NCBI GenBank assembly: GCA_036365455.1
Contig: JAWQUS010000002.1
Coordinates: 8,866,001 to 8,930,000 of the forward strand
Reading direction: 5' to 3'
DNA from: Macrosoma leucophasiata
Lineage: Eukaryota > Arthropoda > Insecta > Lepidoptera > Hedylidae
DNA: 64,000 nucleotides
The notes beneath the pieces are model-generated. The model saw only the letters and a list, made by a program, of their open reading frames with translations. It was not told the origin of the DNA and ran no database searches. Made by a program: the position numbers and the translations under genes. Positions 32,701 to 43,580 of the stretch are shown here, one piece after another (positions within the stretch are counted from its first letter, which is position 1; the number at the start of each line of letters is the position of its first letter).

Positions 32701-35700
32701 ACCTAACAACTAAGGTCTCAGGGGTGGCAACGCATCTGCATTTTGACCTCTGGTCCTTGTGTGGGTGTCTATCATATATATACATGCCAACAGCTCAGTC
32801 CTGGATTCCACCCACCTGTTACACGGCCCAAAACGTAACCGGCGACTCGTGGGTGTTTGCATGTATGCTTGAATGCATGCCTTTACCTCTGCCTACCCCT
32901 TCGGGGATTACAGGCGTGAAGTTACGTAGGCTAGCTACATGGGACAAAAAATAACTGGTGAATCAAGAGGGCTTGTAATCTGTGACGTATATTGCATATA
33001 GGGAAATAGACAGAGCTCACGTCAGCGTCTAAAAAAAATAACTGAAATACCTACGTTTTTAAAAGTTGCATTAGTAAATTTATAAAAAACATAAAAGTTC
33101 AGTACCTAAGAACATACTATAAAAGTTCAGATAAATGATAAGTGATTTTGTGGTCTATAGACCCCCAAACAAAAAACTAAACGTCAAAATGCAGATGCTA
33201 TGCCACCACTGAGACTTTAGTTGTTCTGTCCCTGTGATAGTTACTACGGGCCCATTCATTATCATCTATCCGGAACACGATTCTAGCCGGGACACGATTG
33301 TACTGAACCATAGAGCAACACGGGCCACCGGCCGCGGCGGACTGGAGGGGAGTAGCCATAGCGTTTATTACCGATGCAAAACAGTTATTTTTGCGGGGGG
33401 AAATGTATCACTTAACCGAGTAGATCGCTTCCGATCTATACCAGCCGCGGGGCCATGCGCGCTACAACTCTACGAATGCTCTCTTTGTATTAATGAACCC
33501 TGGTTAACATTCCCCAAGAAGTCTTATAAGCTATTTATGATAACATAGGAAATTCATTACCTAACTTTACCAACGCCACTCTCACTCGCACTTGGATGCT
33601 GTTTTATTATTTGTTTATATTGATTATATGATTATTTTCTAGTACCCAATCGGTCAGTACAAGTTCGTGAAGGGAGAGTGCTTGCGAGTCACAGATCTTG
33701 GTTGCGAGTACTTGCACTTCGATGATTACATCGATGACGGACATTACTGTTATCATTAACTGTTACTGTTTTAGTTAACACTTTGTTCCTCATATTACAG
33801 CTCCTGGCTCGCGTGTCGGCGCTAAATAATTCTCCTCAGGTGCACGGCATCATCGTGCAGATGCCGCCAGACTCGGTCCACCCCATCGACGCACACGTCA
33901 TCACGGACGCCGTTTCTTTCCTGAAAGATGTTGACGGGTAAATAAAATAATAAATTTCATAACGTTGCAACAAATGCACCGAAATGTTTGTACGCGCATA
34001 ACTTTCAAACGACTGCACCAAATTGTATAAATCTTTCTTTTATGTTATTGTCCGGAGAAGGTCTGTATGCAAATATTTAAAAAAAGAATAGCAAATATTT
34101 AAAAATCTGCAATGCACTAAATTCGCGGGGTCAGCTAGTTATATAACCTAAATAAAAGCGAAAGTAGTCTACCAAGAAATATTGAAAATTGCTTGACGTG
34201 CAAAGATGAAAAGTTAGTAGACGTCCGCTAAGAACGGATTTTGCGACGGGTCATAAATGTCTAAGGGCTCTCACAAGTCTGCATGAAAGTCGGTAGGTAC
34301 CTACCTACTTAATTTTTTGTGACATTGAGCTGGCTGGACTAAAGAGCTCTTAAAGACCGTGCAATTTTGAACGAAAGTACTTAATTTTGTTTTGTGAACA
34401 AAACGATTCCGGCTGGCAGCAGCATACAATAAAAGAACGTTTTATTATAATTCGGAACATTACATACTTAAATAGCTCTACCATCTTTGAATACTTTTCT
34501 TAAATTTTTTCGACTCTACAAAGAAAGAATTGGTTTAAAATGATGATGTATTCATTCCGACAGAATAATTAATGATTCATTGGTTGTTCCATCATTGTTG
34601 TTACCTTCTAACAACGATTATTTTGTAAACATTCTCAACTGGAAATCGGGTTGACAGTAGTTTTATAAGTTTTGGGCGTTGCATAGAATTGACATTACAT
34701 ACAGTGGAAATATAGCCATAATAAGCCTAGTAGGTACATTTTTGAGTCTAAAGTTCCAAGATTTTACTATTATCAATCTAAAACTTGTCATGTTTTTTTG
34801 AAGAACCAGTCTCGAATATTTCTTTGTTGTCTGATATTAAATCTGATCTTCTGTCTCTAAACTTATTTCAACTTTACCACGTCACGAAGCCGAAATATTT
34901 ACAAAATATTTCTTTCCATAATAGAAAGATGTAGTTGTATATTGTAACAGATTGAACACAGAAAACGAGGGTCGTGTCGCTCTGGGTGATATGAGCGGCT
35001 TCGTGCCGTGCACACCCGCTGGTTGCCTGGAGTTGATCAAGAAGACTGGGATCAGCATCGCTGGCAAGAACGCCGTGGTGCTCGGCCGCAGCCGCATCGT
35101 CGGCACCCCTGTTGCTGAGCTCCTGAAGTGGGAGCATGCCACCGTCACCGTCTGCCACTCCAAGACAAAGAATTTGAGTGAAGTCGTAAGTGATTATTTT
35201 GTTTTTATCGCAACTCGCTTGCTGCTTTTAGTTGATCAAGAAGACCAAGATTAACATCGGCGGCAGGAACACCATGGTGTTGGGCCGCAGCCGCATCGTT
35301 GGCGCCCCTGTTGCCGAGCACCTCAAGTGGGAGCACTGCACACGCCATCTGCCACTGAATGGGATCATGACCAAGAATGGGAGCCTCCTTTAAATATTTA
35401 TTTCGGCTGATAACTAACTAGCTAATTCACTAGCTGACCCGGCAAACTTCTTATTGCCTCAGAATGAAATAATGTGTCAAAGGTTTGATAGATACGGACT
35501 ATTTGTATTAGAAAATAGTGTGGGTTATACTATTCCTCTTCCATTTCTTCATATTTTCTTACCTTTTAAACCTTACCTGGACTTCCAAAAATCATTAGGT
35601 CCAGCCGTTCTCGAATTTTAGCGAGACTAACGAACAGCAATTGATTTTTATATATAACATGTAACGGGAATAATGCACACTATCAAACACTCCGATTAGA

Positions 35701-38700
35701 AAATCGAGTAATAATCATAATTCATGGACTGAAATTACATATTTATGTATTAAATATTTTTTACCTAAGAAATCAGTTGTCCACAATGAGTACGACCAGT
35801 ATGCACATCCTACGCATACTACCCTACTGCACTACCTACGGCCGCACATAAAACACAAATCTACTCATTCATGCACACTGTCGCAATTAAATGTAGCATA
35901 ACCTGCGCACCCCTATTTAACACTCGCTAGTTATAAGATTAATTTTCACTATTTTATTGCTTAAATTATTATTTATAAAAAAATGCACGTCTCAACGAGT
36001 TGTTATAAACTTGTTGAGACTAGCATTTTATTTTAGATAGACGTTAGTCTCATTTTCGTTTGTTTTGACTGTTCACCAAATGGGTGACCATAATTTACTT
36101 AATTCTAATTAATTTTGAGATAAAATATTACCTATATTAAAAATGCCCCAAATCGATTCAGTCGTCGATTCTGGACTAATTAGTTTCGGGTTGTACATTT
36201 TATCCTGTTACACGTTGTATATATACAGATTATTTTAATCAGATGCCTACCTACGTATTTTTAAGATGAATATTCAATTAAATATCCTGTTACCCTTATT
36301 AATAACGAGTAAAAAAGTAATTGGTTAGGGTTTTAATGTTTTGTTATTATAGTGGCGGCAATAGAAGTAATATATGTCATCTGTGAAAATTTCCTCTCTC
36401 TAGCTATCACGATGCATGAGATACAGCCTGATGACAAACAGACAGACATCGGAGTCTTAGTATAATAAAAAGGAGGATTTTGTACTAACTTACTAAACTT
36501 GTGATGTTCCCTAATTTTGTGAGCTTAGCTAAGCATGTTCAATTTGTAACAGACAAAAGCCGCCGACATACTGGTGGTGGCAATAGGGCGGGCGGAGATG
36601 GTCCGTGGCTCGTGGATCAAGCCGGGCGCTGTTGTCATTGACTGCGGCATCAACCCTATATCAGGTACTTAAATACTATATTTTTTTAATTTATTTTTTA
36701 TCTAATGGAAGTGGCAAACAAGCATGCAGTTCACATTGAGGTTAAGTGATGACTGCAGCTTAAAGACACCCACACAAAGACCAAGGTCAAAATGCAGATG
36801 CGTTACCTCTCCTGAGGCCTAAGGTGTTGTGCTTCTGTGCCGGAAATAACAAGGCCGTACATTACCGCCTGACCGGAACACGATAGTGCTGAACACTACC
36901 ATTTAGCGGCAAGTAAATTAGGTAATGCGGTGGTGCCTACGCTCGCGAGCTCCGTCACTGGAGATCTACCACCAGTAGTAAAAAAAACTATAATTATGTA
37001 TTAAAACTTTATTTGTATTTATTGAAGAGCCAATTGGTCCAGGGGTTTGTAACGACCGCTTGAACCGAGGCTCACGGGTTCGTTCCCCGTACGTTTGTTT
37101 TAGATGTAGGCGTTTGTGTATGTGTTGTGTGTGTACAACGCGGCACCCACAAAACAGGTTTATACCAGTGCGCAGTGTGGGGCTGTGAGTGTCAGCGTAT
37201 TTTACTTTATTATTATTTACCTATTGTATGAACCTACTTATTATTTCTTTATTTATATATTGATGCGCATTATTAATATAGATATATAAGACGGAATTAA
37301 AACAATAGTCTTGATAACCCCGTGCTTTATCTTTAACTACATTCGCATCAATTTTTATCGCATTTAAGAAATCATGTTAAAGTAAAGTGAACAATGATGA
37401 TTATTGTATATTGGTACCTATATGTGGTTTATTAAACAACAGGCTCCATCGCAGATACTAAAGCGAAATGTTTATAAAATATAGACAGAGTATTCAACAA
37501 TAAGGCTTTTATTCACGTACCTAACGCAGATAAGAAGTGACAAGTGTCGTGTAATTTGGTATAAAATGAGTGTATAAAAAACGTTATTTAATACTAGGTA
37601 CTCTTCAATATTTGGGAGTTACTTTTAAACCAAACAGTGGATATTGTGGTTTTCGATATCATCAATTCTAGGTATGTAACGTAATTTCCAGTGGCGTGCA
37701 TTGCACATAAGGCTGAACGGACGGAGCCTACCTCAGTATCTCGTATGAGTTAGTAGATTTCCTTAGAAATACATTACTGAGAGTGAATTAAACCTATGAT
37801 TTTGAATATACAGGGTGTCCCAGAACTCAACGTCAAGCCGAAACGGGGTGACAGGATTGATTGTAACCATCATGAGAAAGATCAGAAAAAAAATCTACCC
37901 CATGTAGTTTGAAAATTATGTGCATTTAAGGAAAACCTAGAAATTTGGTCAATATGTAACCATTTTTCGGTTACCTATTGTGGTTAATTTTTATTATATT
38001 TGTTCATTTAAACTTTGGAACCGTAACCTTAAATAACATCTTGAGAATCACAGTCTAAAATAATGGCACAATTATCCCAAGTTTCCTAGAATTTAGACTA
38101 TTTGTTAAACTATGCATTTAAAATTTTCAAACATTGTCGACTTTGAAACACCCTCCTTTAAAAAAAAATGTACTAGTCTCATGATGGTTACAATAAATAC
38201 TGTCACCCCGTTTCGGCTTGACGTTGAGTTCTGGGACATCCTGTATAACCTTAAAAAAAAGTAAGTACCTAACTAGGTACTTCAGTTTATTTTTTGATGA
38301 GGTGGTGAAGTGAGTTCTACCTTTTTCCCTGTATGCAATGCATGCCACATTTAACTACTAAGCTTGTAAAAACGTTAGCAGATAACTATATTCTCGCAAA
38401 TTATCTGTTTCTGGTAAAAAAGTGTTTTTTTTTATTCATTACCTACATTTTTGAAAGAATCAAATACGCTTACACTTATAGCCCACAGTAGGTATAAACC
38501 TGTGTCGTGGGTGCCGTTATATACAAACAACACATGCACGAAAACCCAGACCTGATACAAATATCTGTAGGCCATACAAACATTTGTCCCGGTGCGGGGA
38601 TCGAACCCGCGGCCCTTCGAATCGAACGGTCATCTCACACCACTGGACCAACCGGGCCATCAAAATGTTTTAAAAAAAGGTCTCGGCATCAAAGTCATGG

Positions 38701-41700
38701 GTCAAGAGCGAGTTAGATATTCTGAGAGGGTGTAAAATGTGCCCAAACAACGCTCCTATCCAAAATTCAGACGATTCGGAAGATAAGAAAGATTGTAGCG
38801 AACTTTTGAATTTTTTGAAGGGCTGCGGCCTTAGGGTGCGGCTCTATGTACAAACTTTAGATTTAATGTAGGTAACCAACAGGGTGCAAGGTATCTGACA
38901 TATATCTTAATCTGAAGCTCTTGCGTACTACAAAAATAGCATCCTGGGCTCCTCTACAATAATATAAAACCTTTTTCTTCTTCTTAGCCATTTTCAATCG
39001 TTTCGATGTAGGCCTCCTTCAAAAAAGTTATAACCGCCTTCTCCAAAAACTTTCGTTTTGCGACCGATAACCCTTTAAAACCAATTGTTTAGGACCACTG
39101 CTGATGGCTTACTTCTTCCCAAAACAGACTCAACAAAAGCGAGCGGCCAACGGCTGGTAGGAGACGTGGCCTATGAAGAAGCGGTTGGCGTGGCCGGCCA
39201 CGTGACGCCAGTGCCGGGCGGTGTAGGCCCCATGACTGTAGCAATGCTGATGCGCAACACCGTGCTGGCTGCGCGTCGTCAACTTGAGAAGATCACTGCG
39301 CCCGCCTGGCCACTTCAGGTGCTACGGCTGAGTCCGCTCTCACCACCGCCCAGGTACGATTTCTTCTCCATTTATTTATATAATAATAATGGCAACCCTT
39401 GTACGTCCTGGAGGGAAGGCCTGGAGCTTACTCCACCACTCTGCTCCAATGCGGGTTGATGGAAATACGGGTTAGTGGCGAACCCGCTGTCGGATTTTTA
39501 TTAAGTGGCAAATAAGTCTAAATAAGCATGTGTATGTGTGTGGTCGATCATATTTATGTTGAAGTTTACTCGAGAAAAATGTATCTATATCGAGGCGTGC
39601 GTTGCTAAACTTTCGAAGCGTATGGTTCAATGTCTTTATCTACCAATTTTTAAACCATGAACACATCAATTATCATATTCCAGTGACATTGTGATAGCAC
39701 GATCACAGAAACCAAAGAATATCAGCTTACTGGCTGAAGAGATCGGCCTGTTTCCGAATGAAGTCTCACCGTATGGCAGCACGAAGGCGAAGATTTCTCT
39801 GTCCGTGCTTGATCGCCTCAAGGACCAACGCGGTGGAAAATATATTGTTGTTGCTGGGTGAGTATCTTTGTTCGTATTTAATTAATTTCTTGATCATTTT
39901 TTAAGATAAAAATTAACGAAGCAAATAAAGATAGGTACCTACATTAAATTCGTCTATGAAAAGCAAGAGCGATCAATGAAAGTGCGTGTTTTTATCTCTA
40001 GCATAACTCCCACTCCCCTGGGCGAAGGGAAGAGTACGACGCTGATAGGGCTGGTGCAAGCCCTGGCTGCCCATCGCGGCCGTAACGCTTTCGCCGTCAT
40101 GCGTCAGCCCAGCCAGGGCCCCACTTTTGGGGTTAAAGGAGGTGCCGCCGGTGGAGGGTACTCCCAGGTATGAGAGTGGCAAAATTGTTTGTACACGTAC
40201 AGGTAGCAGGTACAGGTAGCAGCGCATTTAGGGCGTAGGGTAATTAAAGCCCTTCCTCAACCATCTTAGTCCTGTCCAACGATAAAAGTCTTCTGTGTCA
40301 AGCCCAAATTAAAATTCTATATCCGCGACCATACACAAGGTACTAAATTGTATATACCCAGGTGTGAAAAAGCATGTATAATACTTAATCTCTCCAGCAA
40401 CGCCCTAGGCTGAAAAAAAAGACTGGTTCCACTACGCCGAGGTAGTTCGGAATGAGCACAGATCGAGCATACTTGTTGAAAAATGTCAAAAATGACAATT
40501 AATACGTTTTTGGACCGTGGTCGGAGTGAGCGTCGAAGGGCCGGTTGCATCACTTTCGCCACTTTCCTTTCCACACACCGGGCCTTTTCTCACGACGATT
40601 ACCTATAATCAATCAATCCAATGAAGGAAAGAACCAATCAAAGTGGTTAATAAAGGAAAATTTTGGTCTGGACGTAAGAATTTCTTGCAATCGTCGGCCT
40701 GCGATGTTGTCGGTTACTGATGTAATGTAATGTACTCGTACTATCAGGGAAGTCGCCACTGACCACACGGGAACCTTATGCGCTGGCTTTAAAAACTATA
40801 ATTGATTGGTTTAGATCACTTTAGCGGCATTGGGAAGTGATTACCGCATCTTTTAGACATCTCAAAGCTCTAATCCTTAATTTCACTTTAGTGCCAGAAA
40901 ATAATTTAAGCGGTAGTAATTTATTTTTACAGGTTATTCCTATGGAAGATTTCAATCTTCATCTCACCGGTGACATCCACGCGGTCACTGCAGCTAATAA
41001 CCTCCTTGCAGCGCAAATGGATGCTAGAATCTTCCACGAACTCACACAGAAAGACGGGCCATTGTATGACCGATTGGTACCCAAAGTTAAAGGACTTAGG
41101 AAATTCTCTGCAATTCAATTAAGGAGACTAAAGAGGTTGGGCATATATAAGACAGATCCTGATACATTGACGGACGAAGAGAAAACGAAGTTCGCCAGGC
41201 TTAATATTGACACGAATAAAATTATGTGGAATAGAGGTGGGTTCTTAACTTCTATAATTTTTAGGTTGTGTCAGAAATCGGAAATGGAATTCAATTTTAA
41301 ATTAACCACTCGTCGATATGGCTACTAAGAAGTTCTTACATAAGTTACAAACTTAACTAACACTATCCAAATTAATTAATTTAATGTAATTTTGTGTCAC
41401 CTTTGATATTCGCCCCGCCACCTATTACATGGGCCAAAAGGTAACCGGCGAATCGAGGGTGTTTGTATTCAAGCATACACTTGAATGCATGCATTTACCT
41501 CTGTCTACCCCTTTAAGCCCCTTCATGCATGAAGTTATCTTTGATTAATAATTAATTGTTTTGTAACGATGGTCGATGTGTGCCAGCCAGTGTTTAGAAA
41601 ATTTATTACGCCATTTATTACTCCTGTATATCCAATTATAAATTCGTATTTGAAATTACTATGAAGGCTAACTAAATGTTGGTTTAACTGTTCCACCAAC

Positions 41701-43545
41701 TATATAGAGAAAGATGTTTATAGGCTTGTATTGCTAGAATTATATTTTTAAAACCAATTTTCAAGAAGTATCAATTGTTTCAGTTGTCGATCTAAACGAC
41801 AGATACTTACGTAAGATTACAATCGGCCAATCTCCTACTGAAAAAGGTTTTACCCGTGAAACAAGTTTTGACATATCGGTGGCTTCTGAAATCATGGCTA
41901 TCTTGGCGCTTGGAAACAACATCGACGATATCAAGGAGAGGTTGGCTAATATGGTGGTAGCGCTTGACAAAGATGGCAAATCGGTGACTGCTGACGATTT
42001 GGTGAGTTTACTTGACTGAGTCAGAGAATATGTATATATATATGTAATAACAATACTACGTGTAGAATAGATACTTCGACGTCCCGCCCGATTTCCACGC
42101 CTCACCCATCACCTCCCCTCGAGAGGCAGTTGAATACTTCGACAGTGAGGTGGCGAGGGTTATTGGTCTGTGGTTGCGAGCGAGCGGTCTATTTGTAGTT
42201 AATTTCGTCACGTAGTCAGTGCCAACACGAAACGGCGTTCTGTACCTACTAACTCACTCGCTTTAACTGCTAAAGCTCGCGTGCCCGAGCCGAAATGAAT
42301 CTTTATCAAGATATGCAATTTTATTGCTAGCTGCATTAAAATCTTACAATTCACTCACATGTGTTATTGCCACAAATATAATACTTATGAAAATATACCT
42401 TATGGTATAATTGATCAAAAATTAAACAGTAATAATTTCTTATCTTATCATTATGCAGGGCGTAACAGGAGCCCTCATGGTGCTTCTCCGTGACGCGTTC
42501 GAACCAACGCTGATGCAGACTCTGGAGGGCACGCCGGTGCTGGTGCACACGGGGCCCTTCGCCAACATCGCTCATGGCTGCTCTTCTATCCTGGCCGACA
42601 AGATCGCCATGAAGCTCGCCAGAGAAAACGGATACGTCGCTACCGAGGCCGGCTTCGGTTCTGATATAGGTCTGTCATTTTATTATCTTACTGCCTCAGT
42701 AGCGCAGTGGCAGGGGAGATAATGGTGTAAAATCTTTTATCTTTGGTTCTATTAGGATTATTCCATTTTCTGGAAGTTTCCCAGAACCTCGGAGTTTGGT
42801 AATGTGCCCGGAGATGTCAACAGGCTCGCCACTTGTTACATGGACCAAAAACGTAACCGGCGAATCGTGGGTGTCTGTATTTATGCTTGAATGCACGCAT
42901 TTACCTCTGCATACTCCTTCGGGGATTACAGGCGTGAAGTTACGTATTATCTGCAAGAGAAATATAACTCCACGCCAGTGCTTTCCGAGTTGAAGCTCGT
43001 CCAGAATCTGGAGAGCTAGCCTGTCTTACAAGATCGCCATGAAGCTCGCTAGGGAGCTGATATACTACGCTACTGAGTAACTGAGTCCAGTTTAGGTTCT
43101 GATATTTTTTTTCTGATCTAGGGTTTGTGCCTATAATAATATATGGAAGTGTAAGCAACTGTCAATATAACTAAGTCCAGGCTTCTTCGAGGTAAACAAT
43201 GAGTAGCATTTGCAAAGGTTGGACTGATTTTGAAGAGACTTGAGCACTTTAGTTCATTGATCCGTTCCTGGGTCAGTAGGTTATTGCACTTACTACCGCC
43301 CATTGGCATGGTTTTACCGCCATTGTTCGGTTGACTGACTGTAATAGTGGAAGAATTATCTTCTAGTAGAAGAAGATTCTTGTAGGCGATGGGATAGTCC
43401 CGACGCCACATTTTTTTTTGAATTCGTGACTTGTCTACTTCGTGGTAAAGTTTAATCTACGGTCCTGGTACCAGGCATGGAGAAGTTCTTCGACATCAAG
43501 TGTCGCGCGAGCGGCGACCGGCCGCACTGCGCGGTGATCGTGAGC

Positions 43546-43580
<35 letters not shown>

